A stretch of 64,000 bases of DNA from Inia geoffrensis. Taxonomy: Eukaryota > Chordata > Mammalia > Artiodactyla > Iniidae. The translations under genes were made by a program, and so were the position numbers. The notes under the pieces are model-generated. The model had not been told where the DNA came from. It saw only the letters and a list, made by a program, of their open reading frames with translations, and did not search any database. Each line of letters begins with the position of its first letter. The stretch's first letter is position 1. The DNA is taken from assembly GCA_036417435.1 (NCBI GenBank), contig CM070905.1:68465092-68529091 (forward strand), read 5' to 3'. This document shows positions 23,235 through 35,455 of this stretch, one piece after another.

Positions 23235-23269
23235 CCTTACAGTATTACAGATTGTGAAAAAATTCATGG

Positions 23270-24127
23270 CTAAGACTGACGCTGGAGCAGAACAAAGACA
23301 CACGCCAGACCCCAGGGACACCACACGGAGTAACAAGCCACAGTAGGACACTGCTGCGAAAGGGAAGGATAGCCCTCCTGTACCCTGATCCCCAGCAAAA
23401 GCTTGCTGCTGTTGGAGAAGTAGCAGGAAAAGCTCTAACGTCCTTTAGAACTTTGCCCGGATACTAAGCACAGGTATGTTGCTTTTGGGGTAAGGCCAGG
23501 AATAATTGGAACCTTACAAGCCCTGAGGATCAGGTATACAGAATCTTTCTCAGTCCGAGGACGCAGCAGATGATAGGAAACCCTCTGCTCTCATCCCCAT
23601 CCCACCTAAAGCCATGTATATTAATCATGTCTTGGTTTCCTGTATTCTGGTGCTTTGATATCTTAGGGCCTTGCTGAACCTGGAGGGATGGTTCCTTTCA
23701 GGGTGAGCTAATTCCTAGAGAGAGCAAAAGTCTTGCCTGTGAGTGCAGCTTTCATCTCAATCCAGAGCTTATATCCCAACTACGTCCTTAGTCAGGCTCT
23801 GACTCTGGACCACAGTCATCTGCTCTCCTTACCCCACAGCCAAGTACCAGACAACTAGGGACAGGCCCAATAACAGCGTGCTGAAATTATTCAAATTAGC
23901 CAATCCTAAACTGGCTTACCCTGCCTCACCCATTCCTTCCCACAGAAATCACAATAAAGGGTCTCACTCAAGTTTTCTCCTCACTCGCTCTGCCTCCTGA
24001 TTGACGCTGGTGCTTCCCCAAGTGGCCCCTTGTCACAGGGTGTGCCCCCTTCTCTTAGGATCTGCAAGTGCAACAAACTATCTGCTCAATTGCAATCATT
24101 CCCTGATCTGTTGGCCTTGCCACACCT
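23270..24127 (+). mobile_element. Probable solitary class-I ERV LTR
   Basis: A less AT-rich block than its surroundings, organised like an LTR. It has a CCAAT-type box ('agccaatccta', about 23898), a poly(A) signal AATAAA near 23951 and then a pyrimidine-rich R/U5-like segment ending 'ttggccttgccaca' near 24127. No gag, pol or env follows on either side, so a solo LTR is likeliest. Start boundary and family are uncertain; a convincing TG start or target duplication was not fixed by eye. Confidence 0.5.
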
Positions 24128-24139
24128 AATAATAATATA

Positions 24140-24340
24140 ATCTATGTTTTTACATTAATTTTCATCAGAGTATTGTTGCTTTACAAGGTTGTGTTACCTC
24201 CCACTGCACCACAAAATGAATCAGCCATACAAATAAAGATATCCCCTCCCTTTTTGGACTTCCCTCCCATTTAGAATACCACAGTGCATTACGTAGAGTT
24301 CCCTGTGCTATACAGTACGTTCCCATCAGTTGTCTAACAA
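24140..24340 (-). mobile_element. L1 3'UTR fragment
   Basis: Antisense L1 3' end of artiodactyl type. Landmarks are 'gttgctttacaaggttgtgtta', 'aatgaatcagccatac', 'tatcccctccct' and 'ctgtgctatacagta'. It stops where the next block begins. It is not continuous with copy C. Confidence 0.75.
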
Positions 24341-24643
24341 TATATTTTTAGAAACACCTTACAACAAGTGACACATGACAGCAGTCTACATCTGACAAGT
24401 GGGAGGCACCAGAAAGTTTCATCTGTGCCACAGGTACTGAGCGTCTGCTGAAAGATGGCAGTGGAGCAAGGACACTGAGAAAACAACATCAGCATTCCAG
24501 ACCTGACCTTCAGCACAATAAAGCTGCAGTTTATTACTGGGGAAATTTTTTTAATTCAACATTTAAATTTGACATAATGGTAGATGTATATGTAGTTCTA
24601 ACAAATAAGGCAGAGAGATCTCATGTGTTTTTTTCCTACTTTT
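24341..24643. other. Unassigned segment with poly(A)-like signal
   Basis: The part 24380-24540 is a GC-richer block that I do not recognise; it contains 'cacaataaagctgcagtttatt' (AATAAA) near 24519. The part 24545-24643 resembles antisense old L1 3'UTR ('ggcagagagatctcatgtg'). Confidence 0.4.
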
Positions 24644-27330
24644 TCTGGGCATTCTATCCTGACCATTGATCTATATTTCTGCTTTTCTCCCAGTGCCACA
24701 CTGTCTTGTTACTGTAGCCTTACAGTATAGTCTGAAGTCAGGGATCCCAATTCCTCCAGTTCTGTTTTACTTTCTCAAGATTGCTTGGGCTACTTGGGGT
24801 CTTTTGTGTTCCCATATGAATTGTAAGTTTTTTGTTCTAATTCTGTGAAGAATGCCATTGGTACTTTGATAGGGATTGCACTGAATCTGTAGATTGCTTT
24901 GCGTAGTATACTCATTTTCACAATATTGATTCTTCCAATCCAAGAGCATGTTATATTTTTCCATCTGTTTATATCATCTTTGATTTCTTTCATCAGTGTT
25001 TTATAGTTTTCTGAATACAAATCTTTAGCCTCCTTAGGCAGTTTTATTCCTACGTATTTTATTCTTTTTGTTGCAGTGGTAAATGGGAGTGTTTCCTTAA
25101 TTTCTCTTTCTGATTTCTCCTTGTTGGTGTATAGGAATGCCAGAAAATTCTGTGGATTAATTTTGTAACCTGCAACCTTATCAAATTCATTGCTTAGTTC
25201 TACTAGTTCTCTGGTGGCATCTCTGGATCTTCTGTGTATGGTATCACATCATGGGCAAACAGTGACAGTTTTACGTCTTTCCCAATTTATATTCCTTTTA
25301 TCTCTTTTTCATCTCTGACTGCCATAGCTAGGACTTACAAAACTATGTTAAATAAGAGTGGCGAGAGTGGACATCCTTTTCTTGTTCCTGATATTAGTGG
25401 AAATGCTTTCACTTTTTCACCATTGAGTATGATGCTTGCTGTGGGTTTGTCATATATGGCCATTATTATGTTGAGGTAGGTTCCCTCTACGTCCACTTGC
25501 TGGAGAGTTTTTATCATAAATGGGTGTTGAATTTTGTCAAAAGATATTTCTGCATCTATTGAGATGATCATATGGTTTTTATTCCTTAATTTGTTAATGT
25601 GGTGTATCACATTGACTGATTTGCATATATTGAAGAATCCTTGCATCCCTGGGATAAATCCCACTTGATCATGGTGTATGATCCTTTTAATGTTCTGTCA
25701 GATTCTGTTTGCTAGTGTTTTGTTTAGGATTTTTGCATCTATGTTCATCAGTGATATTGGTCTATAATTTTTTGTGTGTGTGATACCTTTTTCTGGTTTT
25801 GGTATCAGGGTGATGGTGGCTTCGTAGAATGAATTTGGGAGTGTTTCTCCCTCTGCAATTTTTTGGAAGAGTTTGAGAAGGATTGGGGTTAGCTCTTCTC
25901 TAAATGTTTCATAGAATTCACCTGTGAAGCCATCTGCTCCTAGACTTTTGTTTGTTGGAAGATTTTTAATCATGGTTACAATTTAATTACTTGTGATAGG
26001 TCTGTTTATATTTTCTAATTCTTCCTGGTTCAGTCTTGGAAAATTGTCCCTTTCCAAGAATTTGTCCATTTCTTCCTGGTTGCTCATTTTATTGGCAGTA
26101 GTCTTTTATAATCTTTGTATTTCTGCAGTGCCAGTTGTGATTTCTCCTTTTTCATTTCTAATTTTACTGATTTGCATCCTCTCCCTTTTTGTCTTGATGA
26201 GTCAGGCTAAGGGTTTATCAATTTTGTTTATCTTCTCCAAAAACCAGCTTTTAATTTTATTGACCTTTGCTATTGTTTTCTTCGTTTCTATTTCATTTGT
26301 TTCTGCACTGATCTTTATGATTTCTTCTACTGACTTTGGGTTTTCTTTGCTCCTCTTTCTCTAGTTGTTTAAAGTGTAGGGATAGATTGTTTATTTGAGA
26401 TTTTTCTTCTTTCTTGAGGTGGGATTGAATTGCTATAAAATTCCCTCTTAGAACTGCTTTTGCTGTATCCCATAGGTTGTGGGTTGTCATGTATTCATTG
26501 TCATTTGTTTCTATGTATTTTTTTTATTTCTTCTCTGATTTCTTCAGTGATCTCTTGATTATTTAGTAGTGCACTGTTTAGCCTCCATGTATTTGTGTTT
26601 TTTACATTTTTTTGTTTTCCTGTAGTTGATTTCCAATCTCATAGTGTTGTGGTCAGAAAAGATGCTTGATATGATTTCAACTTTCTTAAATATTCCAAGG
26701 CTAGATTTGTGACCCAAGATGTGATCTATCCTGGAGAATGTTCCATGTGCACTGGAGAAGAAAGTGTATTCTGCCACTGTGGAATGTTCTATAAATATCA
26801 ATTAAATCTATCTGGTCTATTGTGTCATTTAAAGCTTGTGTTTCCTTATTTATTTTCTGTTTGGACAGTCTGTCCATTGGTGTAAGTGGGGTGTTAAAGT
26901 CCCCTACTATTAGTGTGTTACTGTCGATTTCTCCTTACATGGTTGTTAGCATTTGCCTTATATATTGAGCTGCTCCTATGCTGGGTGCATAAACATTAAT
27001 AAATATTACGTCTTCTTCTCGGATTGATCCCTTGATCATTATGTAATGTCCTTCCTTATCTCTTGTAAGAGTCTTTATTTTAAAGTCTATTTTATTTGAT
27101 ATGAGTATCGCTACTCCAGGTTTCCTTTGATTTCTATTTGCATGGAATATCATTTTCCATCCCTTCACTTTCAGTCTGGAAGTGTCCCTAGGTCTAAAGT
27201 GGGTCTCTTGTAGACAGCATATATATGGGTCATGTTTTTGTATCCATTCTGCCAGTCTGTACCTTTTGGTTGAGGCATTTAATCCACTTACATTCAAGGA
27301 TATTATCGATATGTATGTTCCTATTACCAT
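24644..27330 (-). pseudogene. L1 ORF2 remnant (copy C)
   Basis: Endonuclease/RT remnant. The start ATG is kept at 27328-27330 and 131 codons are open, including LNVSGLN (a substitution within the usual LNVNGLN) and CCLQETHF. Further pieces: 26559-26801 ([18 protein letters not shown]), 25698-25973 (NKSLGADGF in place of [18 protein letters not shown]), 25335-25664 ([13 protein letters not shown]) and 24790-25020. Frames shift between pieces, and the C-terminal third is missing from the locus. Confidence 0.9.
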
Positions 27331-27412
27331 TTTCTTAATTGTTTTGGGTTTGTTTTCATGGGTCTTTTTCTTCTCTTGTGTTTCCCTGCTTAGAGAAGTA
27401 TCTTTCTTATTT

Positions 27413-28047
27413 GTTGTAAAGCTGGTTTGGTGGGGCCGAATTCTCTCAGCTTCTTTTTGTCTGAAAAGCTTTTGACTTCTCCATTGAATCTGAATGAGAT
27501 CCTTGCTGGATAGAGTATTCTTGGTTGTAGGTTCTTGTCTTTCATCACTTTAAGTATATCCTGCCACTCCCTTCTGGCCTACAGAATTTCTGCTGAAAAA
27601 TCAGCTGATAACCTCATGGGGATTCATTTATATGTTATTTTTTGTTTTTTGCTTGTTGCTTTTAATTTTTTTTTAATTTAATTTTTCTTAGTTTGATTAA
27701 TATGTGTCTTCGTGTGTTTTTCCTAGGGTTTGTCCTCTATGGGACCCTCTGTGCTTCCTGGACTGGGCTGACTATTTCCTTTACCATGTTAGAGAAGTTT
27801 TCAAGTGTAATCTCTTCAAATATTTTCTCAGACCCTTTCTTTTTCTCTTCTTCTTCTGGGACCCCTATAATTCGAATGTTGGCGCATTTAGTGTTGTCCC
27901 AGAGGTCTCTGAAGTTGTCTTGAATTCCTTTCATTCTTCTTTCTTTATTCTGCTCCTCAGCAGTTATTTCCACCGTTTTGTCTTCCAGCTCACTTATTCG
28001 TTCTTCTGCCTCTGTTATGCTGTTATTGATTCCTTCTAGTGAATTTT

Positions 28048-28082
<35 letters not shown>

Positions 28083-28531
28083 GGTATGTGGGCCTCTCAC
28101 TGTTGTGGCCTCTCCCGCTGCGAAGCACAGGCTCCAGACGCGCAGGCTCAGCGGCCATGGCTCACAGGCCCAGCCGCCCCGCGGCAAGTGGGATCTTCCC
28201 GGACCGGGGCACGAACCCGTGTCCCCCTGCATCAGCAGGCAGACTCTCAACCACTGTGCCACCAGGGAAGCCCTCTAGCGTATTTTTCATTTCAGTTATT
28301 GTGTTGGTCATCTCTGTTTGTTCTTTAGTTCTTCTAGATCTTTGTTAATTGTTAAACATTTCTTGTATTTTCTCAATCCGAGATTCCATTCTATTTCCTT
28401 GATTCTGGATCATCCTTACTATCATTAGTCTGAATTCTTTTTCAGGTAGATTGTGTATTCCCCCTTCATTTACTTGGTCTTCTAAGTTTTTACCTTGCCC
28501 CTTCATTTGTGACATGTTTCTTTGCCGTCTA
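27413..28531 (-). pseudogene. L1 ORF1 remnant (copy C)
   Basis: Chaperone remnant. The piece at 27737-27973 reads as the end of the coiled coil and the RRM start (RDLWDN, NIRIIGVPEEE). A SINE interrupts it at 28050-28274. The expected start codon at about 28529-28531 appears changed (plus-strand 'aat' where copy B has 'cat'). Not functional. Confidence 0.82.
28050..28274 (-). mobile_element. CHR-2-like SINE inside L1 copy C ORF1
   Basis: Reverse-oriented, with a long T run (28050-28080) as the tail. It ends 'ccaccagggaagccct'. Flanks 'ctagtgaatttttc' (28036-28049) and 'ctagcgtatttttc' (28275-28288) are a 14-bp target-site duplication with two mismatches. It postdates the L1. Confidence 0.93.
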
Positions 28532-29029
28532 ATTATTTTTTTTATGTGTGGGGTTGTTTTCCTGTTTTACTGGTAATTTGGCCTGACGCTTCCAGCACTG
28601 GAGTTTGTAGGCTATTGGGTAGCACTGGGTCTTGGTGCTGAGATGAGGAACTCTGTGAGACTTCACTCCGATGAATATTCCCTTGGGTCTGAGGTTCTCT
28701 GTTAGTCCAGTGGTTCGGACTCAGAGCTACCACCATAGGAGCTTCCACCTGAACCCATGCTCACAAATCAAGATCCTGCAAGCCCCGTGGGGTGGCAAAA
28801 AAATAAATAAATAACAATAACAAATTAAAAAATAAAATTAGACTAGGAAACTAACAGATATGTTAGAAAGAATGTAAAACTAAAAATATAGATGAATCAA
28901 TAACTGGAAGGTACATTACTACCAAAATAGTAATAAAGAGGAGGAAAAAGGTAAAAAACAGGACGGGGGAGAAGGCCTTGGCTGTGGAGAGTGGGGCCTG
29001 AGCAAGAGAGAGGTTTGGGCAGTCGGCGG

Positions 29030-29690
29030 GGCCAATGCTCAGGACCCACAGGGCTGGAAAAGGCCCTGGAGCCTGTGAGGGGTGGAGCTTAGGCTCATGG
29101 AACAAAAGGGGCCCAAGTGTGGCCGGATCTCAGAGGGCAGGGAACTTCACCTGGGAGCCCAGCAGGCTCCCCGTGTCTAAGTGGGTAGGACAATTGCCCT
29201 CCACTTCTCTCCCGCTCCTCCTCGAGGACCCCTCCCACCAGCCTCTCCTGATCTCCCCAGCCTCCCTGCTATGCGCCCAAGAACCCATGCAACCTGGAGG
29301 AGGCTGGAGGGCAGGGGATCTACCTTGGCACTCAGCAGGCTCCCTGGGCCCAAGTGGGCAGGGCAAACGCCCTCTGCTCCTCTCCTGCTCCTCCTGCAGT
29401 GCCCCTCCTACCTGGTTCTCCTGACCTCTCCAGCCTCCCTCCTATGCCCCCAGGACCCATGCAGCCTGGATGGGGCTTTGGAGGGGGGAGAACCGGATTG
29501 GGAGCTCAGCAGACTCCCCAAGTGGGCCAAGCGATCACCATCCATTCCTTTCCTGCTCTTCCCAGACAGCCCCTTCCACCTGCCTCTCCTGATCTTCCTG
29601 GCCTCAGGGGCAACAATCTTGCCTGGCCTCCACTTCTCCCTACCCCTTGGTCCCCCTATGTCCTACTGGCTCACTGTGGAGTTCCTTCTG
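29030..29690 (-). repeat. 173-174-bp tandem units in L1 copy C 5'UTR
   Basis: GC-rich head-to-tail units. The landmark 'agcaggctcc' and its variants recur at 29161, 29334 and 29508 (spacings 173 and 174). The order inside each unit is kept: 'agtgggcagg/agtgggtagg', 'gctcctcct', 'cctctcctgat', 'ccagcctccct', 'atgc..cc..aacccatgc' and 'ggagg'. A diverged partial unit precedes at about 29033-29160. They lie between the inner 5'UTR and the L1 start, the position of promoter monomers in mouse L1s. Confidence 0.85.
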
Positions 29691-29794
29691 TCTCCTTGGG
29701 GGTTAGCATCCCCCACTAGCAGCTGGCAGGCACTCTAGGTGTGGGTAGACGCTAACTCCACATCTTCCTATGCTGCCATCATGACTCCTCCCCT

Positions 29795-32700
29795 ACTGTT
29801 GAGTTTTGAGAGTTCATTATATACTTTACATAGTGGTCCTTTTTCTCAGGTGTTTTACAAGTATTTTTCCCAATGTGTAGCTTGTTGTTTCTTCCTTATA
29901 ACAAAGTATTACACAAGTTTTTATTTTGATGAATCCATTTTATCTATTTTTCCTTTTATGCACTGTGTTTTTAGTGTCAAGTCTAAGAAATTTTTGCCTA
30001 GCACTAGATCCCTAAGATTTTCTTCTATTTGCTTTACTCCTAAGGTGTTATATCTAAAACATAAGGCTGTGATTTGAGTTAATTTTTTAATAAGATTTAA
30101 AATTTAGGCTCATTTGTTTGTTGGTTTCTTTATATAAAAGATGCCTTATCACTTAAGCACTTTTTGAAAAGCTCTTTTCTCCACTGAGTTTTGAACCTTT
30201 TGTCAAAAATTAGCTGGACAGGGCTTCCCTGGTGGCACAGTGGTCGAGAATCTGCCTGCTAATGCAGGGGACACAGGTTTGAGCCCTGGCCTGGGAAGAT
30301 CCCATATGCCGCGGAGCAACTAGGCCCGTGAGCCACAACTACTGAGCCTGCACGTCTGGAGCCTGCGCTCCGCAACAAGAGAGGCCCTGATAGTGAGAGG
30401 CACGCGCATCGCGATGAAGAGTGGCCCCCGCTTGCCACTAGAGAAAGCCCTCGCACAGAAACGAAGACCCAACACAGCCAAAAATAAAAATAAATAAATT
30501 AAAAGACGGCTCAACATTAAAAAAAAAAAAAAAAAAATTAGCTGGACATATTTTTTGTGGGTATATTTCAGTGTTCTCTGTCTCCAGTAATCATGTCTCT
30601 AACCTGAAAATACTACAGTCTTGATGACTGTGGCGATACAATAAAATCTTGAAAGTGAATAGTTTAATTCCTCCCACTTTATTCTTTTTCTAAATTGTTC
30701 TGGCTATTCTAGTTCCTTTACCTTTTTCATATAAATTTTAGAATAATATTGTCTATATCTACTAAAGAAATCTTGCTGCGGTTTTGATAGTAATTGTATT
30801 CAATCTGTATATTATTATAGGGATAATTTCTATCTTTGCTATGTTAAGACTACCAAACCATGAACATATCTGTCCATTTACTTAGATTTTCTTAGATTTC
30901 CTTCATCCAAATTTTTACTTCTGAGCACATAGGTCCTGTGCATATTTTGTTAGAATTATATCTAAGTATATTTTTGAGCAATTATAAAGGATATTGTTTT
31001 GAATTTCAGTGTCCATATGTTCTTTTCTAATTCACAGAATTATAATCGATATTTAAATGTTTCTTTTATCCTGAAAACATTATAAACTCCCTTAATAATT
31101 TTAAGAGTTTTAAAAAATGATTTCTGAGGATTTTCAACAAAGACAACTATGTCATCAGCAAATAGCTATAGTTTCATTTCTTCTTTTCTAATCTATATGC
31201 TTTTTTATTTCCTTCCTTCCCTTATTGCACTGGCTAGAAATTCAAACACTATTTGAATTAGAATGGTGAAAGTAAACATACTTCCCTTGTTCCCAATCTT
31301 GGGGAAAAAACATTTGTCTTTCAACATTAAGTAGAATGCTAGTTGTATCTTTTTTGTAGGTGTTCTTTATCAAGATTAGAATACTCCTTTTTATTCCTGT
31401 TTTTCTGAAAGGATTTCTTTATGATACACATTTAATTTTATCAAATGACTTTTGTGCATTGATTGATAGAATTACGAGATTTTCATTCGTTAGCCTGTCA
31501 AAACGGTATACTGTTTGATTTTCTTAACATTGAACCAATCTGATATCCCTGGAATATAGCCAAACTTGACTATAGTGCATCATTTTACATATTTTGTTTG
31601 TTGATATTTTATTAAGATATCTTGCATCATATTTATGAGGGATGTTGGTCTATAGTTTTCTGATTTTGTACTGTCTTCATCTGGTTCTGGGATAAGGGTA
31701 ATACTAGCTTCTTAAACGAACTGCTATTTCCTTCCTTCCTATTTAATGGAAGAGTATGTATAGAATTGGTGTTATTTCTTCTTTAAATGCTTGATAGAAT
31801 TCTCCAATGAAATCATCTGGGTCCAAGGATTCCTTTCAGGGGAGTTATTAAATCATGAATTCTATTTCCTTGATAGTTATAGGGCTATTCAAACTATCCA
31901 CTTCATATTATGGAAATTATGATAGTTTCTGGTTTTTGAAGAAATCACCTAAGTTGTCAAACTTAAACGTGTAGAGTTGTTCATGGTATTCCCTACTTCT
32001 CCCTTTGATGTGTGCAGGATCTACAGTGGTATCCTCTGCTTCATTCCTGATATTGTCAATCTGTGTCTTCTCTCTCTTTATTTTGTCACTCTTTCCAGAG
32101 ATTTGTGAATTTTTATTGGTCTTTTCAAAGAACCAGCTCTTGTTTCATTTATTTTATTTTTTTTGTTTTGTTTTGTTTTCAATTCCATTGACTTCTGCTA
32201 TCTTTATTATTTCATCCTCCATCCTTGCTTTGGATTTAGTTTGGTCTTGTTTTTCTAGGTTCTTGAAGTGAGAGATTAGAATATTTATTTGAATTTTTCC
32301 TCTTTTCTAATATATGCATTTAGTGCTGTAAATTTCCCTCTCAGTCTTCATTAGCTGTGTCCCACAAACACTGATATTTGCATCTTCATTAAGTTCAATC
32401 GAAATTTTTATTTCCTGTGGAAGTTCCTCTTTGACCCATTGTTTATTTAAAAAAATGTTTGGTTTCCAAGTGTTTTGAGATTTCCTATTAGTTTCCTGTT
32501 ATGGATCTCTAGTTTGATTCCACTGTGCTCAGGGAATACAATTTCAGTTCTTTTAGATGTGTTGGATTTTGTTTTATGGCCCAGGATACGGTCTATCTTG
32601 TTGCATGTTCTATGGACACTTGAAAAGTGCCATGTAAGTATTCTACTACTGTTGCATGGAAAGTTCAGTAAAAAAATGATTGTATCCTATTGGCTGATGG

Positions 32701-33450
32701 TGTGGTTTTTTTATATCCTTGCTTTTTTATGTCTAGTTGTTCTATCAGTTTTTGAAAAAGAAGTTTTGACATTCCAACTCTAACCACAGATTTGAATATT
32801 TCTACTTACAGTTCTTTCAGTTTTGCTTTACACATTGTGAAGCTAATTGTTTGCTGTAAGTACATAAGGACTGCTCTGTCTTCTCAGTAGATTATTCCTT
32901 TTGCTTTTATATGATGTGCCTCTCTACTTATGGAAATATTCTTTGCTCTGAGTCTACATTTTATTATATTAATTTTTCCATTCTTATTTTATTTTGATTA
33001 ATATTTGCATTATATATATTTTTTCATCTTTTTACTTTCAATCTGCCTATATCCTTATATTCGCATTGAGTTCCTTGTGGACAGCATACGGTTGGTCATG
33101 ATTTTTAATCTGCTCTGGAACTATGCATGTTTTAATTGACTCACTTAGACTATTTGTATTTTATGGCTTAAGTCTGCCTTTTTGTTTTGTTTTGCTTTCT
33201 CTGTTTTTGTTTCTCCCTTTTCTTTCTCTTGTCTTCTCGTGGGTTACTTGAAGATCTTTTAGAATTCCATTATGATTTCTCTTTAGTGTTTATGTTTGTG
33301 AGTGAATCCCTTCAAGAGGTTTTAGTAGTTTCTCTAGGAATTATACTACACACATATAGGTTATCATGGTCAACTGGTGTCACCGTTTTGCCAGTTAAGT
33401 GAAATGTAGGAAAGTGACCCTCTTCTATATGCCTTTGCCTCCCCTGTTAA
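29795..33450 (-). mobile_element. Ancient L1M element, antisense
   Basis: Very eroded L1 whose ORF2 can be followed leftwards. From right to left: endonuclease region ('gtggacagcatacggttgg', about 33079), the segment equivalent to 'aagaaccagct' (32137), the RT region ('gatgttggtctatag', 31643), the 'ttcaaacactatttgaat' area (31240), then a further C-terminal part to 29800. It is interrupted by a SINE at 30221-30532. Clearly older than copies A-D. L1 copy C abuts its left end. Confidence 0.8.
30221..30532 (+). mobile_element. CHR-1-like long SINE
   Basis: Opens 'gggcttccctggtggcac'. Its long 3' part includes 'agagtggcccccgcttgcc' and 'gaagacccaacacagcc', the long CHR form, then (AAAT)n and an A tail. 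Perfect 16-bp target-site duplication 'aaaaattagctggaca' at 30205-30220 and 30533-30548. It lies inside the ancient L1M. Confidence 0.94.
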
Positions 33451-33524
33451 TAACTGTTTTAAATATTTCTTCTACATGCATTTAGTTTGCCAAGAAAAAG
33501 GAAAATATTTAGAAATAAAAAGAC

Positions 33525-33890
33525 TTGTACTCAAATGTTCAAAGCAGGATTTTCCTTAATTGCTGAAAACTGATAACATTAAATTCACAAGTAAACTGAT
33601 AAACAAATTGTGGTACATCAATACAGTGAAATATAGCAGCAGAAATAAGAGTCAACTACTGATGCAAGCAATGAGGATGTATTCAAAAGCATTATGCTGA
33701 AAGGAGAAAAGAAAACAACAACAAAACGAAAACGATATAACTATATGACTCCATTTTTATGACATGCTTAAAGAAAAAACTATAAAGACAAGAATCAAAT
33801 TAGTGGTACCACAGGCATGTGGTAGGTGTAAACTGACATAAAGTGGGCTGCAGGGAAGGAACTCTATGAGATGATGGAAATTGCAAATTA
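33525..33890 (+). mobile_element. Ancient L1M 3' fragment, sense
   Basis: Sense-strand old L1 end: 'aaatgttcaaagcaggattt', 'gataaacaaattgtggtaca', 'cattatgctgaaagg', 'tatgactccatttttatgac' and then the 'ggtgtaaactg / gatgatggaaatt' tail. Orientation is opposite to the L1M on its left. Confidence 0.75.
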
Positions 33891-33919
33891 AAAATTCAAA
33901 GCAGTTAAAATCATATTAC

Positions 33920-34135
33920 TACATGTCTAAAGTACTTTGCAAAATGATTTCATACATTATCTCACGTAATCATCATATGAACTTTCCAACATAGCTAGTG
34001 CTATCCTTTTGTTATTTAAACCTAATGAGACTGCAGCTCAGAGAGAACCTACAATTTCCCTAAAGTCACTAATCTTCGGAAAGTTAGTAGAGTCAGTAAA
34101 GCAACAATTGGACTGACTAATCATATCCTATATTC
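33920..34135 (+). mobile_element. MIR SINE, eroded
   Basis: Follows the MIR order: 'aaagtactttgcaaaatg', 'tatctcacgtaatcatcatat', 'ttatttaaacctaatgagactg', 'ctcagagaga' and 'ccctaaagtcac'. Ancient mammalian tRNA-derived SINE. Confidence 0.65.
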
Positions 34136-35235
34136 CTTACATTAATATACTATGCTATGCTACTATATGATTTTTAAAACTTTACACCTCAAGCAGAATA
34201 AGTGTTGCATGTAAGTAAAAAAAATCCAACAATATGTTTTAAAGGCTGACATTCATGGGCATGGTCATGAGAGCAAGAAGGTTAAAGAGTAAAACTGAGG
34301 GACCTAAGAAAATGTAAACCTTGAAGAGAGACAATAAAAGCACAGGAAAAGCAGAATAATCAGCTTTATTTTACTGATATCTATAAATATGTTCTAAGTA
34401 AAAAGAAAAACTATTTGGTGCATCTTAAAAATTGTCTTTCATCTGCTTTTCTGAAAGGTTCATAGAGGTTGTTTTCAGCTCTAACATAACACATCCAACA
34501 GTTTCCATCAGAGATTAAATATGAGCACATCTGTCTCCTTATTGGTTATTCTTCTGTCAAATGTTCCAAAACAATAAAAAATGGACAAGCAGACGAATCA
34601 CAGATCAGAGGGCAACTTGCCACTTTAAACTGTCTGCAGAATTTTCTGACATTTTCAGTACTGTATTACTTAAAATAGCCAAGTAGGTGGGTGTGGTGGT
34701 TATTACTGTTCCAGGAATAGATTTACTTACAAGTGGCAGGAAACCTTGACAGAATTCTGATTGATAGTTGTACAGTCATTCACCTTGTTTCAAACCTATC
34801 ATTTGCTTTGCCTTCCCAGAGCAAAATGTTCTAACAGTCACCATATATGAGAATGAACAAGTGCCGAGCTTATTCATGCCACTCTAATCCCCAAATCCAA
34901 TTAGCTTTCAACCTTGTCATGTAGCTACCCTTCTAATGCTTTTTCAGCTACATGCAGTTCTGTGGCTCTGATTAAAAACAGTGGATGGCCTTGATCACTT
35001 AAGATGCTTCTTATAAAATCATTAAGAGCTCAGCAGAGAAAGAGAATGAGACCAAATAGCAGGATGGACACTACATAACAGTCCAAAAGAAATCCACATT
35101 GATATATACCAAGAAAGATATTTTCATCTTAAACCATTCAATGATAAGATTAGACGAGGAAGATGGAAAAGCAGACAATACTCATATTTTTGCAATATGA
35201 ACCTGAATACAACAGAGGGGAGAAAGAAAACATAA
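34136..35235. other. Unassigned intergenic stretch
   Basis: No gene or confidently named repeat seen. Confidence 0.5.
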
Positions 35236-35239
35236 TTTT

Positions 35240-35455
35240 CTACTATATGGCTACTATATGCCATATACGCTTCAGATTCATATTAATTATTTCATTTATC
35301 CTCATCGTGATCTTCTGAGTTATCTATTATATTCTTCATTGTAAAAAGGAGGTAAATAAAGATCAGATGCTAAACAACTTAGCTGTGTCCATGGATTCAA
35401 TAAGTATCAGAGAAGACTTCAAATCCAGCTCTCTCTGATCCTAATGACTAAGTTA
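35240..35455 (+). mobile_element. MIR SINE, eroded
   Basis: MIR-like order: 'ctactatatgccatatacgc', 'ttaattatttcatttatcctcatcg', a central 'cattgtaaaaaggagg' and a tail 'cttcaaatccagctctctctg'. Confidence 0.65.

Larger units (their letters stand above)
24644..29790 (-). mobile_element. L1 copy C, 3'-deleted, SINE-interrupted
   Basis: Reverse-oriented L1 with its 5' end at about 29790 (reverse complement of a 'gagtcatgatggc' start). From there it has a 5'UTR with tandem units, ORF1 remnant and ORF2 remnant. It stops at 24644 inside ORF2, at the place corresponding to about 516 of copy A. Loss of the 3' end is unusual, since incomplete L1s normally lack the 5' end, so a later deletion or rearrangement is implied. 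A CHR SINE sits in ORF1. Numerous stops and frameshifts. Close in wording to copy A. Confidence 0.92.

Noticed and set aside
29035..29738. Overlapping proline-rich open frames of up to 185 codons
   Set aside because: They lie in the tandem promoter units of L1 copy C. Length and proline content come from the C-rich repeat.
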